A DNA stretch of 64,000 nt, from NCBI GenBank assembly GCA_017965425.1, contig JAGCPY010000001.1, positions 1 to 64,000 on the forward strand, read 5' to 3'. The position numbers and the translations under genes are program-made. The notes under the pieces are model-generated. The model saw only the letters and a program-made list of their open reading frames with translations, was not told where the DNA came from and did not search any database. Below, one piece after another: positions 34,045-44,755 of the stretch (position 1 is its first letter; every line of letters starts with the position of its first letter). Origin of the DNA: Bacteroidaceae bacterium. GTDB taxonomy: Bacteria; Bacteroidota; Bacteroidia; Bacteroidales; Bacteroidaceae.

Positions 34045-37000
34045 ATGTGTATGAGAAAACCATTTAGCACATGCGGCAAGTATGCCACGCGCGCATTATA
34101 CGTGATGGCAGCTTGTGGGCTCTCGTGGTCATGCACGGACGATTTCAAGCTCGACGACGAAAAGCCGTCTTGGCTGAACTCCAGCATCTACGAAAGCCTT
34201 GAGCAACGAGGCAATTTCAAGACCTACCTGAGGTTGCTGGGCGACAAGGATGTCAATCCCGAGTCGGCCCGTCCGCTGACGGAAGTCCTTGGCCGAACAG
34301 GCTCGAAGACCGTCTTCGTGGCCAACGACGAGGCGTGGGAAGCATTCTTCAAAAAGAACGCGACGCTGCCCGTCACCAATCCTTGGCACAACGCCACCAG
34401 TTACGAGCGTCTGTCTGAAGCACAGAAGAAACTGCTCATCCACACCTCCATGCTCAACAATGCCATCGTCATGGAGAACCTCGCCAGCAGCGATGGTTCG
34501 GGCAGCAACACCCCGACCCGTGGAGAGTACATGCGTCGCTTCACCGATTACATGCTCACCGACTCCATCACCTTCCTGCCAGGCGATGCAGTGCCCTACA
34601 CCTACAACGAGGGCGAGATGAACTACTGGCGTCGCTTCCGCACCGAGGCTGGTGGAAAAGGCATCTACCTCGTCGAAGACTCCACACGCAACATGATGAT
34701 CCACTTCACCGCAGAGCACATGGCCAAGCAGGGTGTCACCGACAACGACTTCGCCATCGTCATGGGACGTGAGCGCCAAACCGGCGACGTGCATATCTAT
34801 GACGCGTTGCTCATGGAGAAGGACGGAGTGGCAGAGAATGGCTACGTGAACGTCACCGAGAAGGTGATTGCTCCGCTGCCCAACATGGCCGAGCTCATCC
34901 GCACCAATGGCAAGACCAACATCTTCAGCCACATGCTCGACCGCTTCTCCTTCCCCTACTATAACGCAGCCGTCACGAAAGCCTATCAGACACTGCATCC
35001 CGAATTCAAGGACTCTATCTTCACCAAGAAATATGTCACTGAAATCGGTGCCGGACACAGGGCTGTCCGCACGACACCCGACGGCAACACCTTCAAGGAC
35101 GACGAAGGTGACTTCTTCCTGAAATACGATCCAGGATGGAACGAGTACTACGACGAGAAGGACACCCGCGCCGACATGGCCGCCATGTTCGTCCCCTCGG
35201 ACGATGTCCTCTTCGATTACTTCAGCAAGGGAAAAGGTGGCTGGCAGCTCGTCAAGACCTACAGCCGTAACCCGGAAGAGATTGTGGAGAAAGGCGACTT
35301 CGAAGCGTTGTACCGCAAAATCGACGACATCCCCCTCTCGACACTCAAGGAGCTCATTAACGTGCTCATGATCCGCTCTTTCACCGACTATGTGCCCAGC
35401 AAGATAACGGCCGTCATGGACGATGCACAGGAGCAGCTCTTCGACCAGAGCGACGTCGAAAACATCGACACCTGTCTGTTGGCAAATAATGGTGTCATCT
35501 ATATTATGAAAGAGGTGTACGGTCCCGCCGACTACACTTCCGTGGCCGCTCCCGCCAACATCAGCAAGACCAACCTCATCATGAAGTGGGCCATCAACAA
35601 TGGTAAGACCGAGAGCGACGACTTCATGCGACTCAACTACTTCGCCTACCTGAAGGCCATGAAGTCCAGATTCACCTTCTTCCTCCCCAGCGACGAAGCC
35701 CTCCAACGCTACTTCGACCCCGTCAGCTTCACCAACCGCTACCCACGCGTGATTGCCTTGCAATATGTGAAGAAGAACGGCTTCCCCCTGAAATACACCC
35801 TCTATTCCTACGACCCCGCAACGGCCACGGAGAGTGACAGGGCACTGAGCGCACAGACCGCCACCGAGGATGAGCTCGTGAACCGTCTGAAGGACGTCCT
35901 CGAAAGCCACACCATCGTGCACGATGGCAGCAACCCCATTGACAGTGAGGACGAATACTACCTCACCAAGAACGGCTCTGCCATCAAGGTCACACGCGAC
36001 GCCACCGGCACCATCACCTCCGTGCAAGGTGGCTACCAGCTTGAGAATGAGCGGCACGGCCGCCTCGAAGGCTCAAGAGGAACGGTCAGCATTGCCGTGA
36101 CTGCCGAGAACACCAGCGAGGCCAAGAACGGACGCACCTACGTCATCGACGATGCCCCCATCATCCCGCCCAGCCAAAGCGTTTACGGCGTGCTCTCCGA
36201 AGACACGACCAACGCCCCCTTCTCCAAGTTCTTGGATATGACACGCGACGATGAATCCATCATCCTCGCCTGCGGACTTGTGCCCAGCAATGCCAAGGCC
36301 GAAACCCGCACACGTCTGCTCAGCAAGTACCACGTCTGGGCAGGTCCCAACGACCAGACCGGTAACGGCGGCGGTATCGACAACAACGTGCAGTTCTTCA
36401 ACAACTACCGCTACACCGTCTTCGTTCCGACCAACGAGGCCATTGAAGCAGCCGTTGCCAAAGGCCTGCCAACATGGGAAACCATTGAGGAAGACTACCA
36501 TAGCCTCCCACACCCCCTCGTGGACAGCCTCTTTAAAGGAAAGCCCGTCCTCGATGAAAACGGTGACACCATCCGCGTGTACGACATGAATGCCTACATC
36601 CTCACCCGCGAAGACAGCCTCCGCCTCCAGGCCAAGATCACCTACCTGAACAACTTCATCCGCGGACACTTCCTCGACAACAGTGTCTTCGCCGACAAGA
36701 CAGCTTGGGATGAACCCGCAGACTTCGTCACATCCAGCTATAACAACGACCTCGGCATCTTCGTCAAGGTACACGTCATGCGCAACGGACAAGACCAGCT
36801 GCAGGTGTGGGACGACAACGGCGGAGCTCCGCTCAACGTCACTGAACTCAAGAACATCATGGCACGCGACGTCGTTTGTACGCTCAACAACAAGAACACG
36901 TCGCCGACCTACGCACGTAACGGTATGAACAATATCAAGATCCAAGGCTCCAGCTTCGCCGTCATCCACCAGATTCCCGGCGTGCTGAACCACATGCCAC

Positions 37001-37128
37001 TCAACGCCGACGGCACCTATGGTGTCAAATGGGATGACGCCAATGCGTGCAAGGCTTACCTCCAGAAATTCTCCATTCCCGAAACGGCTACCATGAATCG
37101 AATAAAAGCAAGACTATGGAAAAGATAA
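34045..37128 (+). CDS. Large fasciclin-type surface lipoprotein (first gene of the operon)
   Basis: A 1027-aa lipoprotein with lipobox LSWSC (C30) followed by TDDFKLDDE, the acidic pattern linked to surface export. A start at 34051 (MRKPF) is equally possible. It contains several fasciclin-like units, recognisable by strings such as KTVFVANDEAWEAFF, FTFFLPSDEALQRYF and YTVFVPTNEAIEAA with following helices. Fasciclin modules are known for adhesion and protein-protein contact; the role here is inferred to be ligand capture with the neighbouring SusC/SusD. Its 3' end overlaps the SusC start by 13 nt. No enzyme motif is visible. Confidence 0.85.
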   Translation: MCMRKPFSTCGKYATRALYVMAACGLSWSCTDDFKLDDEKPSWLNSSIYESLEQRGNFKTYLRLLGDKDVNPESARPLTEVLGRTGSKTVFVANDEAWEAFFKKNATLPVTNPWHNATSYERLSEAQKKLLIHTSMLNNAIVMENLASSDGSGSNTPTRGEYMRRFTDYMLTDSITFLPGDAVPYTYNEGEMNYWRRFRTEAGGKGIYLVEDSTRNMMIHFTAEHMAKQGVTDNDFAIVMGRERQTGDVHIYDALLMEKDGVAENGYVNVTEKVIAPLPNMAELIRTNGKTNIFSHMLDRFSFPYYNAAVTKAYQTLHPEFKDSIFTKKYVTEIGAGHRAVRTTPDGNTFKDDEGDFFLKYDPGWNEYYDEKDTRADMAAMFVPSDDVLFDYFSKGKGGWQLVKTYSRNPEEIVEKGDFEALYRKIDDIPLSTLKELINVLMIRSFTDYVPSKITAVMDDAQEQLFDQSDVENIDTCLLANNGVIYIMKEVYGPADYTSVAAPANISKTNLIMKWAINNGKTESDDFMRLNYFAYLKAMKSRFTFFLPSDEALQRYFDPVSFTNRYPRVIALQYVKKNGFPLKYTLYSYDPATATESDRALSAQTATEDELVNRLKDVLESHTIVHDGSNPIDSEDEYYLTKNGSAIKVTRDATGTITSVQGGYQLENERHGRLEGSRGTVSIAVTAENTSEAKNGRTYVIDDAPIIPPSQSVYGVLSEDTTNAPFSKFLDMTRDDESIILACGLVPSNAKAETRTRLLSKYHVWAGPNDQTGNGGGIDNNVQFFNNYRYTVFVPTNEAIEAAVAKGLPTWETIEEDYHSLPHPLVDSLFKGKPVLDENGDTIRVYDMNAYILTREDSLRLQAKITYLNNFIRGHFLDNSVFADKTAWDEPADFVTSSYNNDLGIFVKVHVMRNGQDQLQVWDDNGGAPLNVTELKNIMARDVVCTLNNKNTSPTYARNGMNNIKIQGSSFAVIHQIPGVLNHMPLNADGTYGVKWDDANACKAYLQKFSIPETATMNRIKARLWKR

Positions 37129-40100
37129 TCAAACTGATACTGCTTTGGGTCATCTGCTTCACCGCAACCACTGCCAGTGCCCAACGGCGCATCTCAGGTA
37201 CCGTCTCGGATGATTTCGACGTGGTACCCGGAGCAAACGTCGTCGAACGCGACAAGAACAACCGTATCGTTAGTGCCACCGTCACTGACATGAACGGTAA
37301 CTTCACCTTAAATATTAAGGATCCCAACAACATGCTGTCTGTCACCTTCATCGGCATGAAGCCCTGGGCGCAGAAGATTGGGACACAGAACGTATTCAAA
37401 ATCAAGCTACAGGACAACACCAAGCAAATCAAGGAAGTGACGGTCACGGCCAAGAAGAAGCAACAGTCCGGCGGCTTGAGCATCCCCGTCCGAGAACTGG
37501 CCGGTGCCACACAGACCTTCAACATGGATGAAATGGAAGGTATGGCTTTCGAGTCTGTCGATCAGGCACTGCAAGGACAGATTGCAGGTCTCGACATCGT
37601 GCAGAACTCCGGTAACCTCGGTTCGGGAACCACCATGCGCCTGCGCGGTACCTCTACCATTAACGGCAACGCCCAGCCGCTCATCGTCGTCAACGACCAC
37701 ATCTTCGAGTTACCGGAGGACGCACAGAGCGTCAACTTCGAGGAGATGGACAACGAGGAACAGTTCTCCACCCTGCTGAACGTCAACCCCGAAGACATCG
37801 AGAGCATCGAAGTCCTGAAGGATGCCTCCACGGCCAAGTGGGGTTCGCGCGGTGCCAACGGTGTCATCGAGATCAAACTCCGCCGTGGTCACCGTGGTCC
37901 CACCAACGTCACCTTCTCCTACCGCTTCAACGGCACTTGGCAGCCCGACGGCTACAAGATGCTCGATGGTGACGGTTACACCATGATGCTGAAGGAAGCT
38001 TACTACAATCCACAGCAAATTGCCACCAACATCTTGGAACTTGACTACAATACCGAGTATCCTTACATCTACAACCACTTCACACACAACACCGATTGGC
38101 TCAACGAAGTGAAGCAGTTCGGTAAAGAACACAAGTATTACGTCACCCTCTCCGGTGGTGGAGAAAAGGCCACCTTCCGCGTCAGTGCGGGTTACGACAA
38201 ATCCACAGGTTCCGTCATCGGACAGAAGATGGACCGCTTCACCACACAGACAGCTCTCGACTACTGGGTCAGCGACCGCATCAAGTTCCAGTCGAACATC
38301 AGCCTGACGTTCACCACCAACTACAAGAACTACGGCAACGACATCATGGCACGTGCCTACAAAGCCATGCCGAACATGAGCGTCATGGAGTATGACGCAC
38401 GCGGACAGCTCACAGGCAACTACTTCAACATGCTACCCCTGGCTATGAGAGTCACCAACAACGAAGCATCTGCAGATGTCAACGACGGAACAAAGACCAG
38501 CTGGCTGCTCCGCGACATGTTCCTCAACGGAAACCCTGTCGCACGTGCCATGAAAGCATGGAACAAGGAACACCAGTACAACCTCAACCCACAGTTCAAC
38601 ATCGAATACAAGCTGCTTGGCAAGGACGACGACCACACCCAGTTGAACTATAAGGGCGACGTCCAGTTGAACATTTACAACACTTCCAGCGATGAGTATA
38701 TCCCCGCAGAGCTGACCACCATGGACTGGGAGTTCGGCGGTGATTATGGCCTCAGATGGGATAATGCAGGACACTCCAACCAGCGTAACCAAGTGGGTAA
38801 CTCTGAATACAAGAGCATGGAGTTCACCACCCGCCATGACTTGCAGTTCTATCCTAAGTTCAAGAATGAGGATCACAGCGTCAGCGCCCTCCTGCGTTGG
38901 GAAATGGCCAGCGGACAGTCCAGCAACCAGAATACGGGGCTCTGGAACGTTCCTAATGGCATCACCGACCCCACCGTCGTGGCGCTGTTGACTTCTGCCG
39001 GAGCCAGCAACAACGAATGGCGCAGCACCAGCTTCTTCGGACAAGTCCACTACTCCTATAAGAGTAAGTACAACCTCGATGCTTCTGTCCGCGCCGACGG
39101 CTCCACCGCTTTCGGTGCCGGTAACAAGTTCGGCTACTTCCCCTTCATCGGTGCTCGCTGGAACATCATCGACGAGCCGTGGATGAAATGGTCCAAGAGT
39201 TGGCTGAGCATGTTGGCCGTACGTCCCACATGGGGTGTCACCGGTAACACAGGCGGTGGTGGCTACAACCAGTACAACAAGTATGGTTCCAGCGGCTACT
39301 ACAACGGACACTCTGTCGTCCGCCCCGAGAACCTCTCCCTCACCCAAATCCGTTGGGAGAAGACACGTAAGATCAACCTCGGCTTCAACCTCGGACTCTT
39401 CGACGACCTCCTGGGCTTCGAGTTGGATATTTATGACCACAAGACCACCGACCTCATCATGAACAACCTCCGCATTGCATCGGCCAACGGCTTCAGCAGT
39501 CTCTCCAAGGTCAATGCAGGCGTGATGAGGAATAAGGGTTGGGACTTGAACTTCCACAGTGGCTGGTTCGCCAAGGTAGGCAAATTCCAGATGAAAGTGC
39601 GTGCCAACATCGCCCAGAACTTCAACGAAGTAGAGGAAATGGATCCTCTGATCTTGGCAGAACTGAACGGTTCCGAGACTTACCAGCCAGAAAACCTCTC
39701 TTACAACCAACGCGTACAAATTGGCAATGCACTCGGTTCCATCTATGGTCTGAAGTACAAGGGCGTTTACAGGTACGACTACGAGCACAATGGCTACACC
39801 ACCACGTCCATCAATGCTTATGGTTATGCCGAAGTCAACAACACGGGCTATGATGCAAAGGGTAACCCCATCAACACCGCAGCTGCTGCACGCCGCCGTG
39901 GCGAAAACTTCACCTGCCCCGTCGCCTACGACGCTACTGGTGAAATGCTCACCGACAAACAAGGCAACCCCCTGCCCATGTATTACTGCTACAATGAAGG
40001 CAACAAGTACAAGTTCCAGGGTGGTGATGCCATCTATGAAGACATCAACCACGATGGTCAGATCGACCGCTATGACATGGTCTATCTCGGCAACTCCAAT

Positions 40101-40598
40101 CCGAAGTGCAACGGCGGTTTCGGCTTCACCCTGAAATGGGAACGTCTCCAGCTCGTGACCGGCTTCAACTTCCGTGTAGGCAATCAAATTGTCAACCTCG
40201 CACGCATGACTGCAGAGAGTATGTTGGAAAATAAGAACCAGAGCTTTGCTACCACTTGGCGCTGGCGCAAGAACGGTGACGAGACCAGCATCCCACGAGC
40301 CCTCAACAACTCCAGCTTCAGGAGCTATAACTCACTGCCCAGCGATCGCTACGTAGAAGATGGAGACTACCTCCGTCTGCAATACATTCAGCTCAGCTAC
40401 GACATCGACCCGAAGATACTGAAGAAGTTCCATATCCGCACCCTGAAGTTCTTCGCGTCAATCAACAACCTCTGGTGCTGGACCAAATACACGGGTGTTG
40501 ACCCCGACGTCAGCCCGAAGGGTTATGCCGTCAGCTCCGACGGAGCACAGACACCGCGTTCACGCTCATTTACTGCAAGTGTTAACCTTGGATTCTAA
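37116..40598 (+). CDS. SusC/RagA-family TonB-dependent transporter (fasciclin operon, first)
   Basis: A 1160-aa protein. The signal peptide ends near TTASAQ, and the carboxypeptidase-like domain (RRISGTVSDDFDVVPGANV) covers about 25-110. The plug carries ALQGQIAGLDIVQNSG, TTMRLRGTSTINGNAQPLIV and IEVLKDASTAKWGSRGANG, the SusC/RagA signature. A beta-barrel with terminal VNLGF ends the protein. The start at 37116 is chosen because it begins a clean signal peptide; the longer frame lies inside the previous gene. It overlaps that gene by 13 nt and precedes its SusD by 14 bp. Ligand unknown. Confidence 0.95.
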   Translation: MEKIIKLILLWVICFTATTASAQRRISGTVSDDFDVVPGANVVERDKNNRIVSATVTDMNGNFTLNIKDPNNMLSVTFIGMKPWAQKIGTQNVFKIKLQDNTKQIKEVTVTAKKKQQSGGLSIPVRELAGATQTFNMDEMEGMAFESVDQALQGQIAGLDIVQNSGNLGSGTTMRLRGTSTINGNAQPLIVVNDHIFELPEDAQSVNFEEMDNEEQFSTLLNVNPEDIESIEVLKDASTAKWGSRGANGVIEIKLRRGHRGPTNVTFSYRFNGTWQPDGYKMLDGDGYTMMLKEAYYNPQQIATNILELDYNTEYPYIYNHFTHNTDWLNEVKQFGKEHKYYVTLSGGGEKATFRVSAGYDKSTGSVIGQKMDRFTTQTALDYWVSDRIKFQSNISLTFTTNYKNYGNDIMARAYKAMPNMSVMEYDARGQLTGNYFNMLPLAMRVTNNEASADVNDGTKTSWLLRDMFLNGNPVARAMKAWNKEHQYNLNPQFNIEYKLLGKDDDHTQLNYKGDVQLNIYNTSSDEYIPAELTTMDWEFGGDYGLRWDNAGHSNQRNQVGNSEYKSMEFTTRHDLQFYPKFKNEDHSVSALLRWEMASGQSSNQNTGLWNVPNGITDPTVVALLTSAGASNNEWRSTSFFGQVHYSYKSKYNLDASVRADGSTAFGAGNKFGYFPFIGARWNIIDEPWMKWSKSWLSMLAVRPTWGVTGNTGGGGYNQYNKYGSSGYYNGHSVVRPENLSLTQIRWEKTRKINLGFNLGLFDDLLGFELDIYDHKTTDLIMNNLRIASANGFSSLSKVNAGVMRNKGWDLNFHSGWFAKVGKFQMKVRANIAQNFNEVEEMDPLILAELNGSETYQPENLSYNQRVQIGNALGSIYGLKYKGVYRYDYEHNGYTTTSINAYGYAEVNNTGYDAKGNPINTAAAARRRGENFTCPVAYDATGEMLTDKQGNPLPMYYCYNEGNKYKFQGGDAIYEDINHDGQIDRYDMVYLGNSNPKCNGGFGFTLKWERLQLVTGFNFRVGNQIVNLARMTAESMLENKNQSFATTWRWRKNGDETSIPRALNNSSFRSYNSLPSDRYVEDGDYLRLQYIQLSYDIDPKILKKFHIRTLKFFASINNLWCWTKYTGVDPDVSPKGYAVSSDGAQTPRSRSFTASVNLGF

Positions 40599-40612
40599 AC
40601 AACAAGACTGAC

Positions 40613-42472
40613 ATGAAAAGAATTCAAAATATTTCCAACATAGCACTGGGATGCCTTATGCTACTCGGTGCCACCTCCTGTACGGACTTCCTGACGCTGT
40701 ACCCCCAGGACCGCATCGTCGAAGAGAATTTCTGGGAGGACAAGAATGACCTCAATGGTGTCCGCTATGCTGCCTACCAACAGATGGGTAGCACAATCAA
40801 TAAGTTCATCATCTGGGGCGACGTGCGCTCGGACAATTACCAAATCAACCGTGTGCAGACCAATGCTCAAGGCTCGCGCGACACCTACATGAAGATGGTG
40901 GAAGCCAAGCTCGATACCACCATGTCGGAATTTGACTGGGGAGGTGTCTATACCACCATCAACTATTGCAATAAGGTACTCGCGCACGGAGAAGAAGTAC
41001 TGGCTAAAGACCCTCAATTCACGAGTTCAGAATGGGCTCAGATGAAAGCGGAGATGATTGCCTTGCGTGCCATGAACTATTTCTATCTCCTCCGTGCCTT
41101 CAAGGACATTCCATACTCCACGAAGGTCATCAACACGGATGAAGAAGTAGAAGCATTCCCCGCTACTAATCAGCTCGCCGTACTCGACACGCTGATTCAT
41201 GACGTCAGAGCCATCGCCGGCAAGGCCGTGAACCGTTACCCCTCCAGCAGTGACTCGCATGGCATGTTGACCAACTCCGCCATCTACGCCCTGTTGGCCG
41301 AGATGTATCTTTGGAGAAATGCCTTACGTGAAGGACGCGGCTTGGATGACCTGGCTATTCAAGATTGTGACAGCGTCATCGAATTCGGACAGCGTGCCAT
41401 TGATGTACTGGCCAATGTCAACCAGCTGACACAAACTTCCAGCATGGGACTCACCGGCACCACAAAAACCAGCACCTTCGACAGCGGAATCAGTAACGCT
41501 TTGATGATCACTAACGAGGACATGACGGGACAATACAACGCTGAAACGGCTCCCGACGTGGACAGCTACGACGCCATCTTCTCCACATCGGGAAACAGCC
41601 TCGAAAGTATCTTCGAATTGCAGTACTCGATGTCTGACAACCGCAAGAGCGATTACATCTACAGCTTCTACGGTCACAGTAATGGCACCCATTTCGAAGT
41701 CAGCAACAATGCCATCAGCAAAATCTACCCCGATGACAATACAATGAAGAAAGACAGCCGTACATGGTACAGCTGCCAGAACTATGTCACCGAATCCACA
41801 CGACCGTTGGATGCTCCTTACATGCTGAAGTGGAACAATTGTGAGTTCTTAATGGCAGACAAGACAACCGTCAGGGCTGACTACTCCTCTTCGGAGTATC
41901 ACAATTGGATCTTCTACCGTCTGACTGACGTCATGCTCATGATGGCCGAGGCATACGCCGCCAAGGCAAAGGGTAACACGGTCAACGATGCTGACGTAAA
42001 AGCCTGCAAGGCCATTGTCGATGCCGTCCACAAACGCTCCACCGTGGGTGAAATGAAGTTGAGCAGCAACGACCACAAAGACAAGAACTCGTGTATCAAG
42101 TTGGTCATGGATGAACGGCAGATTGAGTTCCTGGGCGAAGGAAAGCGCTGGTTCGATCTCGTCCGCTACGCCGAACGCTATGCTATGGATAAAATCAAGG
42201 TGGACGATAATGGCGACTTCGCAAAAACCGACGCAAAGGATGCCGACATCATCATCCAGCCAGACCCACGCGAGCCACAATATGTGGACGGCACGATGGG
42301 AGTGCGCAAGATGATCACCGACTACCTTGTTAATGCCTATCCCAGCTACGAATCGGCCTACAAGAGCCGCATCAAGAACCGCTACGGACTTTATTGCCCT
42401 GTCTATTACATGGAAATACGGGCCAATAGAGGAAAAATTGAACAGAACCCTGTCTGGAACCGTGAGAAGTAA
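40613..42472 (+). CDS. SusD/RagB-family lipoprotein (fasciclin operon, first)
   Basis: A 619-aa lipoprotein, lipobox GATSC (C23) followed by TDFLTLYPQDRIVEENFW, the usual SusD start. Helical TPR-like segments follow (MIALRAMNYFYLLRAFKDIPY), and the C-terminal part has the SusD signature LVMDERQIEFLGEGKRWFDLVRY. It is expected to cap the SusC barrel encoded 14 bp upstream. The 26-bp spacing to the next gene supports one operon. Confidence 0.95.
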   Translation: MKRIQNISNIALGCLMLLGATSCTDFLTLYPQDRIVEENFWEDKNDLNGVRYAAYQQMGSTINKFIIWGDVRSDNYQINRVQTNAQGSRDTYMKMVEAKLDTTMSEFDWGGVYTTINYCNKVLAHGEEVLAKDPQFTSSEWAQMKAEMIALRAMNYFYLLRAFKDIPYSTKVINTDEEVEAFPATNQLAVLDTLIHDVRAIAGKAVNRYPSSSDSHGMLTNSAIYALLAEMYLWRNALREGRGLDDLAIQDCDSVIEFGQRAIDVLANVNQLTQTSSMGLTGTTKTSTFDSGISNALMITNEDMTGQYNAETAPDVDSYDAIFSTSGNSLESIFELQYSMSDNRKSDYIYSFYGHSNGTHFEVSNNAISKIYPDDNTMKKDSRTWYSCQNYVTESTRPLDAPYMLKWNNCEFLMADKTTVRADYSSSEYHNWIFYRLTDVMLMMAEAYAAKAKGNTVNDADVKACKAIVDAVHKRSTVGEMKLSSNDHKDKNSCIKLVMDERQIEFLGEGKRWFDLVRYAERYAMDKIKVDDNGDFAKTDAKDADIIIQPDPREPQYVDGTMGVRKMITDYLVNAYPSYESAYKSRIKNRYGLYCPVYYMEIRANRGKIEQNPVWNREK

Positions 42473-42498
42473 CAAAACCATCCTCATTCATAACCTCT

Positions 42499-44721
42499 AT
42501 GAGATTACGAAACTTCTATAGAATTATAGGCTGTTTGCTTCTGCTGACCATCATGGGCGGTGGACTCATGGGTTGTACGGAGGAAATCGACGAGTCAAAC
42601 CGTTACACCTTTACTGAGGAGACGGTTCTCAGTTATCTGGAAAAGCAACCAGAATACAGTGACTACGTCAGGCTCCTTCGTGCTGTACCCATCAGCGACT
42701 ACTCGGACTCCAACGTAGCCCAGTTGTTGTCGGCGCGCGGTCACTTCACGTGCTTCGTGCCCACCAACGACGCCATCCAGCTCTATCTGGACAGCTTGCA
42801 GCGGAAAGGCATCATCAACGCTGCCAGTTGGGAAGGTTTTCCCAACGATGGTGGACGAACACTGGACTCTATCCAGAGGGTGATTGTCTATAACAGCATA
42901 ATTGATGGTGGTGATGTGAAGTATTACGAAACGACGGATTTCCCAAAGACGAACGACGAAGAGTTCGACATTGCCAACATGAATGATCGCAAGCTGAGTG
43001 TCGTCCGTGGTCAGGTGAACAGCGACAGTATCTTCATCAACGGCGAGGCTCCCCTCTCCATGAAGAACCGCGACATCGAAGCCATCAACGGTCGCATTCA
43101 CGAAGTAGCAGCGGTCATCGCTCCCAGTAACGACACGATGTTTGACATCATGCGCCGCTGGATCGAAGATGGCAATAGTGGCTACACCGTCATGGCCAAA
43201 CTACTGTTGGCCTGCGGACTTGGCGATACGTTGAAAGCTTACCGCGACGAGACATGGGAACATCTGTACCTCACGGGTGTTGTTGAAGACCTGCCGAGTC
43301 ACAATACATTTGGCCAAATCGGTTCCCTGCCGGCACACCGCAAATTCGGCTTCACGGTCTTTGCAGAGACAGATGACGTATGGCGAGAGCTGTTCCCGAA
43401 TGTGGAAGACATCAAGGACATCACTCCCGAGATGGTGCGCGACTATCTGGAGACGACCCAATGGTTCCCAGAAGCTGATAAAGCCAAGCGTATGAAATTC
43501 GAGGACGAAGACAACATCCTCAACCAGTTCGTCACCTATCACGTGCTGCCAGAACGCATCAGCCGCAACTGCCTGGTCGTACACTTCCGTGAGAAGGGTT
43601 ACGATTACCTCAACCCCACCATGGCCTTCACCATTCCTATCTCCGACTTTTATACGACAATGGGCAAGCCCCGCCTGCTGAAAGTCTATGAGAGCCGCGA
43701 AAGCAATGGAATCTACCTGAACCGCTTCCCTGTCCTGCGCAACGGACGTGGCAAATTCTCCATAGAGAATGCACCCGACGACCGCAACCGCAACGACTAT
43801 CATGAGAGCGGCGAATTCAAGCCCATCTTTGGTACAGCCGTTGATGCTGACGAGAACCAAGGTATTGCTGTGCTCACTGCCTCCGAAGCCGGTGTCAGCA
43901 ACGAGTCATTCCTCAATGGCCTGTTCTACCCCATCCGCAAGTTGCTTGTCTGCACCGAAAACGTGCGTCGGCAGATGAAGAATCAACGCATCCGCATCGA
44001 TGCAGCTACCCTCTTCCCCGAAATGATGAGCAACGACCTGCGTGGCATCAAGTCGTTCTACACAGAAGGTTCCAATAACTGCCGGGCGTTCCCCGTCAAT
44101 TATCAATACCTGGCCAATGTAGAAATGAAGGCCGGCACACAGTTCTACTACCTACCTGGCTTCCAACGCAACTGGTGCAACAATGAGGGCGATGAGTTCA
44201 ACGTCATCGGTCGCTATGAGTTCACCATGAAGCTGCCGCCCGTCCCAGAAGAGGGGCACTACGAACTGCGCTTCGGCGTAGCTACAGGTACGCAATGGCG
44301 CGGTATGTGCCAGGTTTACTGGGGTACCGACAAGAACAATCTACCTGCCAGAGGCATTCCAATGGACTTGCGCATAGGTGGCCAGTACCGCAGACTCGTA
44401 GGCTTGACACAACCCTCCATCGTCGGATGGGAAGAAGACACGGATGACGAAGAGTATAACGACGAAGTCACAAAGAAGATGCGCAACATCGGCTTCATGA
44501 AAGGACCTGAATCGTGGACCGACGGGACAGTATCTGTTCGTCAACGCGAATACGTCACACGCCGTATCCTCATAAGCGAAGACATGAAGCCCAACACGGA
44601 CTATTATATTAAGTTCAAGTCTGTGCTTGATGACAAACTGAAGGAATTCTTCATGGACTACATCGAGTACTGCGCGAAAGAAGTATATGATAATCCTAAT
44701 GAAAGCGAAGACATCTGGTAA
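42499..44721 (+). CDS. Fasciclin-type surface lipoprotein, tandem copy 1
   Basis: A 740-aa lipoprotein with lipobox GLMGC (C26) followed by TEEIDESNRYTFTEETVLSY. The first fasciclin unit has RGHFTCFVPTNDAIQLYLDSL and a second lies near FGFTVFAETDDVWRELF. The C-terminal about 250 residues (GTQFYYLPGFQRNWCNNEGDEF, and MCQVYWGTDKNNLPARGIP) form a beta-rich domain like DUF5108. It ends YDNPNESEDIW, identical to the ending of the next gene. It is a tandem paralogue of that gene, clearly related over its full length. Likely an accessory ligand-binding protein of the SusCD system; no catalytic motif. Confidence 0.87.
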   Translation: MRLRNFYRIIGCLLLLTIMGGGLMGCTEEIDESNRYTFTEETVLSYLEKQPEYSDYVRLLRAVPISDYSDSNVAQLLSARGHFTCFVPTNDAIQLYLDSLQRKGIINAASWEGFPNDGGRTLDSIQRVIVYNSIIDGGDVKYYETTDFPKTNDEEFDIANMNDRKLSVVRGQVNSDSIFINGEAPLSMKNRDIEAINGRIHEVAAVIAPSNDTMFDIMRRWIEDGNSGYTVMAKLLLACGLGDTLKAYRDETWEHLYLTGVVEDLPSHNTFGQIGSLPAHRKFGFTVFAETDDVWRELFPNVEDIKDITPEMVRDYLETTQWFPEADKAKRMKFEDEDNILNQFVTYHVLPERISRNCLVVHFREKGYDYLNPTMAFTIPISDFYTTMGKPRLLKVYESRESNGIYLNRFPVLRNGRGKFSIENAPDDRNRNDYHESGEFKPIFGTAVDADENQGIAVLTASEAGVSNESFLNGLFYPIRKLLVCTENVRRQMKNQRIRIDAATLFPEMMSNDLRGIKSFYTEGSNNCRAFPVNYQYLANVEMKAGTQFYYLPGFQRNWCNNEGDEFNVIGRYEFTMKLPPVPEEGHYELRFGVATGTQWRGMCQVYWGTDKNNLPARGIPMDLRIGGQYRRLVGLTQPSIVGWEEDTDDEEYNDEVTKKMRNIGFMKGPESWTDGTVSVRQREYVTRRILISEDMKPNTDYYIKFKSVLDDKLKEFFMDYIEYCAKEVYDNPNESEDIW

Positions 44722-44755
44722 CGTCAGTATTAAATCAACATCAATCATATAAATC

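Noticed and set aside
34129..36057. 642-codon antisense frame in the first fasciclin gene
   Set aside because: Same codon-bias artefact; composition is repetitive Val/Gly/His-rich with no recognisable domain.
38433..40187. 584-codon antisense frame in the first SusC of the fasciclin operon
   Set aside because: Shadow frame opposite a complete SusC with plug and barrel signatures.
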